Shown here piece after piece: positions 36,419 through 50,040 of a stretch of DNA of 64,000 bases. Positions within the stretch are counted from its first letter, which is position 1, and the number at the start of each line of letters is the position of its first letter. Both the position numbers and the translations under genes were made by a program. The stretch lies in assembly GCF_025698545.1 (NCBI RefSeq), contig NC_068566.1, forward strand, positions 2,277,362 to 2,341,361, written 5' to 3'. The notes under the pieces are model-generated. The model was not told the DNA's origin. It ran no database searches and saw only the letters and a list, made by a program, of their open reading frames with translations. The DNA is from Gossypium raimondii. Its lineage: Eukaryota; Streptophyta; Magnoliopsida; Malvales; Malvaceae.

Positions 36419-36950
36419 GGGTAAACTAAGCCCAAGGTCATTAAACTATTAATAAATTTACGTTTTGGTCACTCAAATTCAAAAAGTTACAAACAGTCAC
36501 TAAAGTTTTTAAAAATTTTCATTTAAGTCATTGGTTGTTAAATCGTTGTCGAATGGTCTTCTTTGTTCGCATTGTCTGCACCAATTGAAAGTTCACATTC
36601 CTCTTTTATTCTACAAGTCAATTTTTTTCATGAAATAATTTTGAACGTTACAAACTTGGAAACTAAAATTCAAACAACTTCATTCTCTAATTTCTGGCAC
36701 TAACGTTTAGATCGATTTGGATTTAAGGTATGTTCTTCTACTTGTCGATGGGTACTGATCCACAATACCAATCGTTGAATCGTCGCTTGGAGCTCGCTAG
36801 CCAAACTTCGTTAAAAAAAAAAAACTTAACAACCTAGTGACTTAAATAAAAACTTTTAAATAGTTTAGTAACCATTTAGTAACTTTTAGAAGTTGAGTGA
36901 TCAAAATTTAAACTTACTAATAGGTTCGTGACCTCGGGTGTAGTTTACCC
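36419..36950. mobile_element. Mutator-type long-TIR element, 532 bp
   Basis: Begins GGGTAAACTAAGCCCAAGGTC and ends, in reverse complement, GGGTAAACTACACCCGAGG, with arms over 100 bp. Flanks TAAATTTAA (36410-36418) and TAAATTTTA (36951-36959) form a 9-bp duplication with one mismatch. It shares its middle (GGAGCTCGCTAGC, TTCTACAAGTC) with the element at 22650-23455 but lacks the nested hAT-type insertion. No transposase. Confidence 0.78.
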
Positions 36951-39900
36951 TAAATTTTAATACTAATTAAAAATGCGTAGATAAATTTTAAACACATTTG
37001 TACCTATCATATAGACAACTTGAATTTAGCATATTTATAATAATAATATTTTTTGTTTATTTTAACACGTTAGATCCAATGTACCTTTCATTTGTTGATC
37101 AAATTCTAAACACATACATACATTTTGCATTAACAAATTCAATATGACATGTTAGGGAAAAGGAAATTATCCTAAATTTTAATGTCAATATTTTGTAATT
37201 TTTAACATGTCAAATTCAAACTATTCGTACATTAAATTTACGAGTGTTTAAATTTTTATTTACATGTAGAGCCAACATTAAATGCCCAAGTTGATAGAAA
37301 GATATGATTGGCACAATATGAATACTTTGACCATCAAAATGAAACGGTTTAAAATTTAGAGATTAATTTAGGTTCTGAGTTATAGTTTGAGGATCTATGT
37401 GCAATTAACCCAAATAAACAAATAAATCATCTTAATTATTAATATTAAAATCATTATAAATTTAATATTAATAATATATGTTTTTAAAAATAAATATTAA
37501 AAAAAGGCTGCTATGTGTCTTCTTTTTAGACAATATAATTATTCATAATTATTTTTTGGGGGGAAAAATATGAATATTCATCGCCTCCAGTAAACCACGC
37601 CCGTTTACGATTATCTTGAGCGTGCAGCTAGCTTTGTTTTGCATGCGCTAATTATTGAACTGTCCCTGAGGACTACATATAGTTTTAAACAAGCTTCCAA
37701 AAGGCTGTTAAAAACATTGGGTACCTACTTTCAACGTTTTTAAAATTGGATCGATGATCGAATCAGTTAAATTATTATCTTTGTTCGATTAATTTATCCA
37801 GTTCAATTGAATAAATTATTAAAATAAAAAATATTTTTAAATAAAAAAGAATCTATTCAATCAGTCAACTGATCCAACCCCTTATTTCGAACCAGTACAT
37901 TGGTTGATTTTCGATACCACCAGTCCAGCCCCATTCCAAAAACAGTGCCTACTTTTTCTACAACTTTTCCCTCTACCCTTTCTCTCTAGACTGAAGAAAT
38001 ATCTTTTTGGAATGGTGAAAAATGAAAAATTTCCATTTGAACAAAGCTAAAAATGATTAAAATTGAACTCTTAATTTTAAGAGACACTACAAAAAGAGAA
38101 ATTATACCATTTGACCAATGAGGTTAGCGCATGCCAATGACCAAATTTAATGGGTTAAACTGTAATGTTCTCAGTGATCTATTAACGGTCATCGACTACC
38201 ATTTTTTTCGTCCAGAATGGAAAAACAAAACAACAACAAAAATACAACATTTTCTGATTCTTTTTCAAATTCGATAAATGTTGATTAATCGTATATTTCA
38301 TTATAATTTATGATTCAGAGTATCATTTCCTATTTGATCTCTTTGAATTTCATATTCAAAGTTACAATCGCATTGATTCATTAAAAAGAATCGATTCAAT
38401 ACATTTCTTATGTACCCATAGATGCTATATCGCATTTGAATCATATTTCGGATCAATCTATCTTGATATGAGAACATGAGTTCGAATGCATTATCCTTCT
38501 ATTTATGGGTTTAGAGGAGACTTTGAGTAATTTTAGATATTGTGTCAAAATATATATATATGATCAAAATCAATAATGAATTTTTTTAAAAAATCTATTT
38601 TTAAAATATAAGATATAGAAATTTTAATTTAATTTGATATAATTTAATTTCTTTTTGATAATTTTATACTATTATTAGTAGGTGTAATTGATAATCATAA
38701 TCAAAGTGATTGCTTTGATTTTTTATTGTTATTCAGTCATGTAATTAGAGTCGCAAGAAAATCCAATTAACTTAATTAACAAAATAAATAAATAAATTTT
38801 AAATAAATATAAAATCTATAAAAAACAATATAAATCAAAAATAAATATAAAGAAAATGCAAAAGATGAGACTTGTATTTGTATAAAAAACAATATTAATA
38901 AAAATTTATTATTTTTAAATAATTTTTTATAAACATAATGTTTACATATAAAAAATTTCATTTATATGTCATATATTTTAATCTCTTTTTATTTTATTTT
39001 ATCTCTTTTTAAAAAAATATGGCGAATAAAATAACCATTATTTCACCCTTTTTTTAATTACATTTTCATTTGCAATGCTCTATCATAAAGTTATTATTTT
39101 ATTTGAACAATTAATATAAAAATAAAAATAGCAGTCGAAACACCCCTTACCCAAAGAACTCACCTATCACCTGGTGCTCTATGGACAACAATGTTATAAC
39201 ACGATAATCTACTATACAAGCAGGACCATGCAAATGTACCATAACAACTACTAACCTGCAACAGCAGGGCACATTTGGCACCTGACCTCGTGGCATTATA
39301 AGACAAAAGACAACCCTCTATATAAGCTCAAATATATGAGAGAACATGACCCTATCTCTTCCGTCTCCTCGTCGTTGATGCTCAATACCAACAATAATAT
39401 TTTTACATTATTTTCATGTTTATTAAATATATTCAAACAAGTTGGAAATATGTAACAATCTCCAAAATAAGTAATTTTGCCACTAAAGTATCAAATAGTC
39501 TTATATTTATGATTTTTTTCCTTCATTCTTCGTCCTACAAATATATCAGATCCTTCATGTGCCCAATAAATGTGAAATATATAATTTGGGCAACCATTGT
39601 AGTTACAAATCCAACCAATTGGACTATTCCAATAAACAAAATTGGGCCAAGCATACAGTCACTATTGATGGCCCTTAAGATTTAGCAACAGGTTTATTTA
39701 TTCAAAACATATACATGTATACCGATTGGATCAAGTGGTAAGAAATTTGATAATTCTTCTTTTACCGACGTAACAGTGAGTCATAACAAAGTAGTGGAAC
39801 ATATAATAGGATTAAAATGTAAATAGAGAAGAATATCAGAAACTATTCACACCACCGATAAATGTTAAGCGTAATAGTAAAGTACATTGTATTCATACTG

Positions 39901-40391
39901 AGAAAACTCGAATTTGAACTTGGGAAATGACATTGGCGGAAAGGTCAAATATGAACCTTGAAAAGATTAATATTTATGAATGCTAAAACAGAAATGAAAA
40001 ATGGTTCGATTAAAAATTTGTCAACATCCTCACGATAATAAAAAGGTCACATGTCATATTGCAACAATTGTTGTGACGTTATAAGTTACACAACCAGTGT
40101 TCTAACATAGCTCGATATCTGTTAGTAAAGTCTCGAACTGCCGAGTTTAAGTCTTTTGAATGAAAAATAAAACACTCTGAGAGAGTTTCACCTCACATTA
40201 GGATCTAACTCAACTAAGTTTGAATTTAATCGGAATTAAATATATAACACAAAATATTTTTTTTAAATACAAAGCATTTAAATATTAATAAAAAAGTAAG
40301 GGTAAACTATATTAATAGTCACCCAATTATTAGTAAATTTCTTTTTTGGTCACCCAACTACTCAATTTTGTCTTTCTTTTCTGTCACCAGC

Positions 40392-40891
40392 TAGAGATGT
40401 TAATGGGCCGGGCCGGGTTTGGGTCGGGTCTAAGTATGATATTAGCATACTTTATGCTTGTCCAAACTCGACCCGACTCGAAATCTGGGCCTAAAACTTT
40501 GCCCAAACCCGTCCATATTTGCAAAAGACTAACCCAAGCCTATTTCAGGCCCGCCCATATTATTTTCAATTTTTTTTGAAAAATATTTATATTGTTTTAT
40601 TTTAATATTTAATAATTTTATATATTTTTTATTTATTGAAAATTTTATATAGTCATCTTAACATTTTTTTTATTTTTACATTAAAGTAGTATTATATATT
40701 TAGTATAGGTTTATTTTTTTAATGTGTTCTAAATTACATAATATAAAGTATTATAAACTTAAAACATGTCGCGTCGGGCTGTGCTCAGGCCTAATTTTTT
40801 TGCCCCAGCCCATTTTTTAGGACTAATATTTTTGTCCGAACCCTCCCAAATTTCGAATGGGCCTAAGTGGGTAGCTCGACTCAGCTATCTA
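40392..40891. mobile_element. GGGCCGGGCC-type MITE
   Basis: The left end TAGAGATGTTAATGGGCCGG resembles the reverse complement of the right end of the element at 50041-50495. The interior is AT-rich and the two ends are GC-rich with repeated GGGC/GCCC. The right boundary is approximate and no TSD is recognisable. It interrupts or adjoins a long-TIR-family left end at 40303-40378. Confidence 0.5.
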
Positions 40892-43390
40892 ACAATGACA
40901 ACTTTTAAAATTGGCATAGTAGAAACTTTAACTCTAAACATTTATAAATTATTTCAATTTAGTCTTGAATCTAAAAGAAATTAACCCAGAAATATTTACA
41001 CGTTATGCAATTTATCTTTTCTTTTAAATTGAAATTTTATTTTATTTGTGACCCCTCCATTCAAGGACTAGACTGTTTATATTTAAAAATTAATATCATT
41101 TTCATCTAACAAAACCAAATTGGTTTTAATGTTTATTTATTTATTTATTTATGAGAATGGATGGTCAAATGAATTGTTCACCATTAGCTAACATTGTTCC
41201 TTCAACAAATGACAAAATGAAGACCCACAAAATATTGGGAGCATTCCTTGTGGGAAAGTCAATGATGCTTAGTTAAGCAACATGTCAAATATGCAACGCA
41301 TGCACCCACCAAATATATCTGTCATCATTACCACCATTGATCCCCCAAACAAATCATTTTACCTCTTTGGCAATCATAAATTCTCTTTTATCACTTTCCA
41401 ACTCTTCACCTACAAGTTCCTTTTTTCTTTTTCTTTTTTATGTTTGAAACATCATGAACTGGATAGTCAAAACATCTTATTTTTCAATTTTTAATAATTT
41501 TTATATAATTTCTTTTGGGGTTTTTAAGTGATTGCCATGCAAGTTATTGCTTTAAATTTTTAATAGTCGAATTTGATTAAAATTTGAAGGTTAGGAGTTA
41601 AAATGACAAAAATTTAAAAGTTAGGAGCTAAAGTGACAAAAAGAAGTAAATATTATGGGCTAACTTTGTTGTTATGTCATGCATATGGTTTGGTATTTGT
41701 TGCATTGATGGTTTATAATTTGTATAGTTCAAAATTTAGCTCTCAACGTTTACATTTTTTTATCAATTTGATCTTTATTTTTTTAGTTAGCTTTTGTCCC
41801 CGACCTTTTGAAAAAAGTTCAATTGTTGTTTTTTTTAGGGAAATGTTGACTAAAACATTAAGTTTTTAAACATGGCAGGTCGGAGTACTTCATATTATTT
41901 TTTTGAATTTTTATGAACTTTTTATATATTTTTAAAAAATTAAAATTATTTATTTTTTATATATTTTAAAAATTATTTATCGACATGACATATAAGACAA
42001 ATAGTGTCATGTCAGTATAAAAGTACACATAGACTCAGGGGTGTAGCTAGTAAAATGGAAAATTTTTTATTTATGCCCTTTAAAAATTTTAAAATTTTAA
42101 ATTAGTAAAGGTAAAATTGCACTTTGGCCCCTAAAATGATAAAATTTGATTTAATTATATAAAAATTATAAAGCTATAGGCTATTAAAATGGTGAGATTG
42201 CATTTTACTATCGAAAAATTATAATTTAATTTTGGCCCCGTAAAAGATTTTCTAGCTTCAGCCCTAAGTACAAATTTAAGATTTAGTCCGTACTTAAAAG
42301 TTAAAATTTAATTCTTCTACCTTTTTTAATTTAAAATTCCTAGTCTAATTATTATTATCATGGGTAGTTTCTAATTTTCTATCAAAATTTGTTAATTTAT
42401 CATATTTATTTCTCGTCAATCATATGTCATGTCATACGAGAACAACATAATTAAAATTCCAAGTTGACAAATACTGAAAATAAATATTTACGATTTCAAT
42501 TACTAGACTAAGATTTTTAAATAAATAAAATGTAAGACTTAATTTTTAGCTTTTTAAATATAAAAACTAAAAATCAAATTATATCAAAGTACAGGGACTA
42601 ATAGTATATTTAACCATATAGATATGTATTACCTTTCTCTACCTAACATGGTAGTCAAAGCTAAATAGCTGGCCATTGATTCAAATTTATGTTGTTGCCG
42701 GGGTGGATGACGTAAAAGCAAAGCAATCCTTCATGGCCGAAAATAAACTTGTTAATTCCACAAGAAGTCCTCAAACTATAACTCAAAATTTAAACCGGTC
42801 ATAATCTTCAAGGCTTTTTAATTGAATCATTGAAGTATCAGTATCGTATCAAGCGGGTCTTTTTATTAACTTAGCCGTCAGTTTAAACGCTAAATGTTGT
42901 TCGATATTGAGCTTTTTAAAAACATTCAGATCTAATTTCAAATATATGTACCTATCGCACGGACAATTTAAATTTTATATGTTAATGAAAAAAAAATATA
43001 TGATAAAATTTCTAACAAAATGAAATCTAGCTGTGCATAGGCCGAAATTAAATTGTTATATCTTTATAAATTTTAAGGGACAAAGTACAATTTTACCTTT
43101 ATTAAAATTTCCATTTTAAGGGGGCCAGACCCTTGTCAGCTCCCCTATATCCGCCTCCGGCTTTGCCTTTGCATGTTAAAAAAATAATGAAACGGTCCTT
43201 TTTTTTTATTAATAATAAGAGGAAGACAAAAGTGTTACAACAACGTGATTAGCGCGACTCGAACCCAAATCACACCTGACTAGACGAAGGAGGTTCAAAT
43301 TCAAAATTTTTTTATTGATAATAATTAGCTTCAACTAAATTAGATTTCAATTTATTTTTTCCCATTTCTTATTATATTTGAATTAATAGG

Positions 43391-43574
43391 AAAACTAATA
43401 CAGCTATATTTCATTTCAAGGGTTGTTAGATATTTTATCATAAATTTGGATGTTTTTTTTTTTCATTAATTGATTTATGCTTGAAAACTAATACAGCTAT
43501 ATTTCATTTTCAAGGGTTGTTAGAAATTTTATCATAAATTTGGATGTTTTTTTTCATTAATTGATTTATGCTTG
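43391..43574. repeat. tandem duplication, two units of about 92 bp
   Basis: Unit 1 (43391-43483) and unit 2 (43484-43574) both start AAAACTAATACAGCTATATTTC and end GATTTATGCTTG. They differ by a few bases, mostly in the lengths of T runs. The high similarity means a recent event, compatible with replication slippage or unequal exchange. Confidence 0.9.
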
Positions 43575-46118
43575 ATGGATCTACTTCACTGGTAAAAGCG
43601 TTTAAGAAATTACCGCAGTAATTAAATACTGTTCATAAATACATATATCAAATCATAATAAATTAAAAGTTTAATTTTGATTTCTCATTTTTTAAATACG
43701 AAGATGAAATTCATAATTAAATTTAAATATTAATTTATTTATATCTCCATATGTTTATTAATTTATATTAGATTCGATTAAAGCATAATTAATTTATCAA
43801 TAATTTATTCATTTCCAAATTTAACAGGAACTTAAGGTATTTACATTAATTAATTTTTCGATTTGTAAATAATTCAGCTCAAGCCACATTAAATTGATTT
43901 GATTAATTTTGTTCAATTAATTTAAAAACTACGATTGCATGTAGATATATGTAACTAACCAAGGCGTAGCTAGCGGGGCTTGTAAGGTCCCGACCCCTCT
44001 TAAAATTATACTTTGACCTCCTGAAAATGATAAATATTTGATTTAATCCTTTTAAATTTATAAACATATAGACTATTAAAATAATGAACTTAAATTTTTA
44101 TTATCGTAAAAATTACAATTTAATTTCGATCTTTAAAAATTTTCTCGTATTCAACCCTATAACTAACTAAACATAGTCACTAAAATGTATTAAGTGAAAA
44201 AATTATATATGTAGATATTTCATTGATTTTTAGATCCATCCAACAACATTGATTTATGAACCTATAATGGTAACAATAACATGATGTACCAAGAATTACT
44301 TGAAATGGTTGTGAAAATAAATAAATTTGCAACAATATTATTTAAAGTAGATATTAACTATTATATAATTATTATTTTATTATTCCATTGTGAAATGTTG
44401 ATTAATGGGTGAGGAAGAAAATATATATAAAAAAATTATTTGGTATAATATCAGTAGAGTTTTTAGACTCTATAAATAATGTTAGTGGGTTGACAAGTAT
44501 TTATACGAATATAAAAAGTAATACATATCAATTTTCTAAGATTGTTCGTGGAATAAAAAATACATTATCAACATATCAAATAGCGACCCATAAAAAATTG
44601 AAAAATAACTATAATTTTATTCGATTCAATTCAATTTTAATTTAAGAAAAATATAATGCATTTTGTCTATTTTTTTTTCATAGGACATAAAATTACAATT
44701 ATATGTCGAAATATTCAAAATTTCAACTTTAACCAACAACACGGAAATCTTATTTGTATTTAGTACAATTTTATTAGGTATAATAACAATGTTAACAATT
44801 GACCCTGAAATTTAAAATTTGAAATTTGAAAATTAAAAAGTAAAGAGGCTAAATTCTAGAAAAATAAAATATAGAGACTAAATTATAAATTTATGAAGAG
44901 TACATGAACTTACGGCATATTTTAACAACAAAATTTTTGTTTTATCACTTAAAATTTAACTTTTATTCCTTATTTTCATTTCAAAATATACATTTTGTAA
45001 AGGTTAAAATATATCATATATTTTCATAAATTTGAATTTAATGCTCATACTTTTTTCATGAATTTGAAAAGTAGAGAAACTAGATTCCTAAAATAAAATT
45101 ATAAGGACTAACTTGTAAATTTATAAAGAGTAGATGAACTTATTACATATTTTAACCATGTAAAAAATGTAAAATTTTATCTACATAAGTACTTGTTATT
45201 GATTTTAAAAAGAAAACCATGCTTTTTCAACTCCCAAAGTGACAGATTTCCGTTTTAAACTGTCAACGCATACCCCCGTAAATTTTTTAAAAAAAATAGC
45301 ATCCCTCGTAAGCGCGTCTTTATCACATTCAGTGGAATACTTTAGATATTCAGAGCGTGTTGTTCACGAACGTTTCTGTGAAAGTGGTGTTATAACGAAG
45401 TGACAGAATTGGGGACACCCATGTAAGAAAAATTCGCGATACGAATCGCTTCCTTTTCTTTTTCTTTTTATTTAAATAAAAAATATTAAATAAAATTCAT
45501 AAAATAATAGCAAAAAATCTATCCATAGTATCAAATAATAATTAGTGACATAAGAAATTTTTATAATTTAATTAATATATTTGGAATATCAAGAATACCC
45601 TTAAAATATCAAAATTACTTTTATTAAGTCCAATAACTTCAAAAAAATGAAAATATAAAGTATATATTATTAAAAAGAAAAAAAAGCTGAAATATTAAAA
45701 TTTAAAGTTTAATATTCCTTTTTAATAAATAAAACTGATGATTTTTTATAATAAATCATTTTGACATTTTACAATTTTTAAAATTTTTATATTTTTATAT
45801 GAACTGAATTAAATTCATAAATATTTTTATGAATTAATTTACAATAATTCTTACTATTATCAAAATTAATCTTTAATAAATTGAATAATTAACTTAATTA
45901 TTTTAAATAATAGTGGTAAGCAATAAAATTGGGAAAATTGAAAATCGATTTAATGATAATGTCGGGTTAATTCGAATTGGTTTTGGTAAAATTTATGATT
46001 TATAAATTAAAATTAATTAATTTGATTGAAATTATATTTTATTTATTTATAATCAAATTTTAATAATGCATAATGTAATATAAATTAAAATACTAAAAAA
46101 AACTAACCATTATAATTA

Positions 46119-46983
46119 GGATAAACTATCAAAATAGTTACTTTTGTTTGTCTCGAGTTACATTTTAGTCACTTATGTTTGAAATGTTACGTTTTAGTCA
46201 CTTACATTATCGTGTTGTAACATTTTAGTCACTGAGCCGTTAATTGTCGTTAATGGTGTAACGGTAAGCTAACGTGGCACGTTAATCATCATTTCAAAGA
46301 AAAAATTTTAGTTAAATTATACAATTGATCCCCATTTTTTTTGAACAATTTAAATTTTTTCTTTTATATTCTTTTAACTTTCTTTCTTTTTTCTTCTTTA
46401 TTTTCCATTCTCTTCTACTTCTCCCTCTATTTTCCTCCATTCTCCCTTCTCCCTTCTTCATATTCTAATGGCGGTTTAAAGAGCTGCCTCAAATGATTTT
46501 CATGCAACTAGACCCTTAAATCCATCATGTGGTTAAATGCTAAACAACCTTTAGTTGACTGTTTGACGTAATTTGCAGATGCCTCATGTTTAAAATCTCA
46601 ATTCTTTGAATTAATTATTAGATCATTCAAGCGAAACAACTTTGCGTATGCCTCATGTTTGAAATCCCATTTCTTTGAATTAATTATGTGAAAAATAGAG
46701 ATGAAGAACGGAGGAAAATAAAGGAGAAATAGAATGGAAAAAGAAATAAAGTTAAAAGAACATAAAAGAAAAAATTAAATTATTCAAAACAAAAAAATAG
46801 GGATCAATTATATAATTTAACCTAAAATTTTTGTTTGAAATGATGATTTAACATGTCATGTCAGCTTATTATTATACCGTTAACGATAATTAACAGCTCA
46901 ATGACTAAAATATTACAACACGTTAACGTAAGTGACTAAAACGTAATATTTCAAACATAAACGATTATTTCGGTAGTTTATCC
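46119..46983. mobile_element. Mutator-type long-TIR element, perfect 9-bp TSD
   Basis: An 865-bp element whose ends are GGATAAACTATCAAAATAG and, in reverse complement, GGATAAACTACCGAAATAA. The inverted arms run for roughly 300 bp (shared ACGTTTTAGTCACTTAC, TTGTCGTTAATGG-like, CATCATTTCAAA, CTTTTAACTTT segments). Flanked by identical TTATAATTA at 46110-46118 and 46984-46992. No coding frame. A one-sided relative lies at 19018-19230. It sits about 380 bp upstream of the CYCD3 start codon, so it may lie within the promoter. Confidence 0.85.
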
Positions 46984-47218
46984 TTATAATTATAATAAAC
47001 CCTTGGACAATAAGACAAATAAGTACTATCTACTTTTATTATTTTAATTTCTTTTTGCACATTTTATTAAAAACATTTATTATAAATTATGAAACATATC
47101 TAAATCTATAAAATAGACCCAAACATTTATTATAAATCATTTTCATAAAAAAACACATTTATTTTCAATTTTCAATATTAGACCGTAAATTACGCCTTTT
47201 GTCATTCATCGTATTTCC

Positions 47219-47227
47219 ATATATATA
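47219..47227 (+). promoter_or_regulatory. candidate TATA box of CYCD3
   Basis: ATATATATAC about 130 bp upstream of the CYCD3 start codon, a position compatible with a TATA box given a leader of roughly 100 bases. In DNA this AT-rich such matches are frequent, so the call is weak. Confidence 0.3.
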
Positions 47228-47358
47228 CATACCCAGATTCAAACTATTGTAGAAGTTGATGGAAGAGTGAAACAGAAAAAAAAATGAGATTGAGATTTGC
47301 TTTGCTTTTTATGATATTATAATGAAAGGAGAGTATTTAAGTTGTTCTTTGAAAACCC

Positions 47359-48692
47359 ATGGCTCAGCATATTCAAATCCCATCACCATTGATTCTCCAG
47401 AAGCTGTATTGCGAAGAAGAAGAAAGCTTTGAAGACGACAATGGAAGTGAAATTTGTGTTGAAACAGTGAAAAAAGAGACATTTTTACCTTCATTCTTCA
47501 TTGAAAATGATTATTTCTTTGAACAAGACGATGAGTTGTTTGTTTTAATGTCTAAAGAGAAACAGACCCACCATGGGTACATTGATGTTAACTTAAACAA
47601 GCCACTGGTTTTAGCTCGAAAACAAGCTTTGGGGTTGTTTTTCAAGGTCAAAGAACACTATGGGTTCAATGCTTTAACCATGGTTCTTGCTGTGAATTAC
47701 TTCGATAGGTTCATTTCAAGCTTGAAACTTCAACAAGATAACCCATGGATGAGTCAATTAGCTGCTGTTGCTTGTTTATCTTTAGCTGCTAAAGTTGAAG
47801 AAACTCAAGTACCACTCCTTTTAGAGCTTCAAGTATGTTACAATTTTGTGTTTCAAAAAACTTGTTATTTGGTTATGAAAAATGGGTTTTTCATCTTCTT
47901 TTTTGGGTTTTCTTTTTCTTTTTTCTTTAGGTGGAAGAATCAAACTATGTTTTTGATTCAAAAACTATACAAAGAATGGAGCTTTTAGTGTTATCAACTC
48001 TTCAATGGAGGATGAACCCTATAACACCAATTTCCTTCTTTAATCACATTACAAGTAGACTTGGATTGAAGTCTCATTTACATTTTGAGTTCCTTCATAG
48101 CTGTGAACATTTGCTTCTTCTTGTCATTACTGGTAATTTAGTCCAAGTTTTCATCTTTAATTATACAATTTGTGCATTTTTTCTAAAATTATTCAATTTG
48201 ATCCCAGATTCAAGGTTCATGCTTTATATACCTTCAATCTTAGCTGCTGCAACAATGCTACATGTTATTAAAGATATTGAACCATGTCATTACCTCGAAT
48301 ATCAAAAACAACTCATTGGTGTACTCAAGATATGTGAGGTATATAATTACTTTGGGGTTCTTTATCATTGGATCCTGATCGTTTTCCGGCTAATCCCTGG
48401 TTTCGTTTTCCGACAGGATGAAGTAAATTCGTGCTACGAGCTCATCTCGGAGTTACTGGAAAGCCGAGGCCACAAAAGTAAGCGTAGATTGGTCCCGAGC
48501 CCGAGTAGTCCTAATGGTGTCATTGATGCATCTTTCAGCTGTGATAACTTGGTTGATTCGTGGGCTGTGACAACGTCTTCGGTTTCGTCATCGTCGTATC
48601 CACAATTCAAAAGGAGTAGAGCACCGGACCAGCAAATGCGGCTGCCGTCGGTAAACCGTATGTTTGTCGATCCGGTTAGTCGTCCCCCTTAA
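47359..48692 (+). CDS. CYCD3: D3-type cyclin
   Basis: Four exons, 47359-47832, 47931-48132, 48208-48338 and 48417-48692, all GT-AG, giving 360 residues. Residues 16-20 read LYCEE, the LxCxE motif that binds retinoblastoma-related protein. The cyclin N domain follows (about 60-190) with HYGFNALTMVLAVNYFDRF and LAAVACLSLAAKVEE, then the C domain with RMELLVLSTLQWRMNPITP and DSRFMLYIPSILAAATM. The tail is the CYCD3 type, rich in Ser/Pro with SYPQFKRSR. CYCD3 partners CDKA to phosphorylate RBR and drive G1/S in response to cytokinin and sucrose. By position it corresponds to At5g67260 (CYCD3;2), but the duplication that made CYCD3;1 and CYCD3;2 is Brassicaceae-specific, so I use CYCD3. The usual Trp near ALGLFFKV is replaced by Leu-Phe. 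Confidence 0.94.
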
Positions 48693-50040
48693 TAGTAATA
48701 AGTAGTACTATTAGACATGTCATTTGTAGGATTCCTTTTGCGTATATTGTTGGTTATTGTTCCTAATGTATGATCTGTATGTGTTTAGTTATTTATTGCC
48801 TTCCTAAAAATTGGCTATAACATGGGCCGGAAATTGATCGATATCGTTCGTTGGACCGTCGTAGTCGGTTTCTCTGTTTTCCGATAGAACGAAATGCATG
48901 TTCTTTTATGATTCCTCCAATGTATGATTGTTGAACAAAACATGCATCAATGACATTCCCTGCATCTGCAAATATCTCTGTTTTCCTACTTTCAGCTTTT
49001 TATTAGAAAAAGTATCACGGAGGTGACTTTTCTAGGAGTCAAATTGTATTTTGGTCTCTCTATTCAAAAAATGAGTAAATTAATCCTAATAATTTAAAGC
49101 AAAGAGTAAATTGATCTTTTGTGTTAAAATTTCATTCATTTGTACCGTTAAAAACTGGCGTGACTAATGAAATAATCATATAGTGACATATGATATGCCA
49201 CATGTACCTCATGCTGATGCACAAAGACTAGTTTTTAACAGTAGAAATAGATGAAAGTTTTAACAGAAAGACCGGTTTGCTCTTTTATCTAACATATCAA
49301 GATTAAGTTTTTTTCATTTTTTAAATAAAGGGGACAAAATGCAATTATACTCTTCCATGATATTTTTACCATTTAGGATCATATATTATGCAATAGGATT
49401 TCATTTTTGAGCTTGAAAACCCTTTATTTTAATGTGATACGCTACGTAAATGCCAAGTTTCTTTCCCATCGCGTAACATCTCTCATGTCATTGTGAATCT
49501 CGAATTCGAGATCATATTTCATCTTAAAAGCAAAAACTACAATGTCAAGCTATATTAATTATCAAATGTCATCAAAAATTAATTCATACAAACATTAAAT
49601 CGAATAATATAATTCATGCATTACTCAAAAAGGTGAAACTTGAACCTAGACCATTTCAACCTTGACATTTGAACTAAAGTTGGCGATAATAATAATCCAA
49701 GTTAATTTCGGAGTATATAGATTATGAGATTTCTATTAGTGCTTTTTGAATTGAGCTAGGAATTGATCGGTATACCAGTTTGACAAAGAAATCGATTAAG
49801 TTTCAAATAAATCGTTTGAAATCAATACAAAATCAATGATCGAACCAATTCTTTAAAAAAAATTATTAATTTTTATATTTTTTAAATTATTTAATTATTA
49901 TTGTACTGATGATTAAATCGATTATTATATATTTTAAAACATTACTTTTTATTAAATTCAAATTGAAACAAATGAATAATTATGAGAAATTTCAAATAAA
50001 TCCATATGGAAGTCAATTATTTGGAGGTTACTAAGTGGCA

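Larger units (their letters stand above)
35216..47200. other. 12-kb repeat-filled spacer between SKIP2 and CYCD3
   Basis: No gene is supported in this longest spacer. It holds the hAT-type MITE relics at 35524-35779, 42036-42266, 43035-43165 and 43962-44170, a small long-TIR derivative at 35878-36023, the long-TIR elements 36419-36950 and 46119-46983, a SINE-like piece at 39865-39995, a GC-ended MITE at 40392-40891 and a tandem duplication at 43391-43574. The 89-codon frame at 39416-39685 and the other short frames are without recognisable similarity. A slightly more GC-rich non-repetitive patch lies at about 45290-45450. Confidence 0.5.

Noticed and set aside
38085-38100. CACTACAAAAAG resembles a CACTA (En/Spm) transposon end
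   Set aside because: No matching inverted end, subterminal repeats or 3-bp duplication were found nearby.
45290-45450. GC-richer patch with CGCGATACGAATCGC near-palindrome
   Set aside because: Too short and unsupported; no coding frame, no repeat partner found in the window.
35216-47358. Possible autonomous LTR retrotransposon in the long spacer
   Set aside because: No gag, protease, reverse transcriptase, RNase H or integrase motif was seen on either strand.
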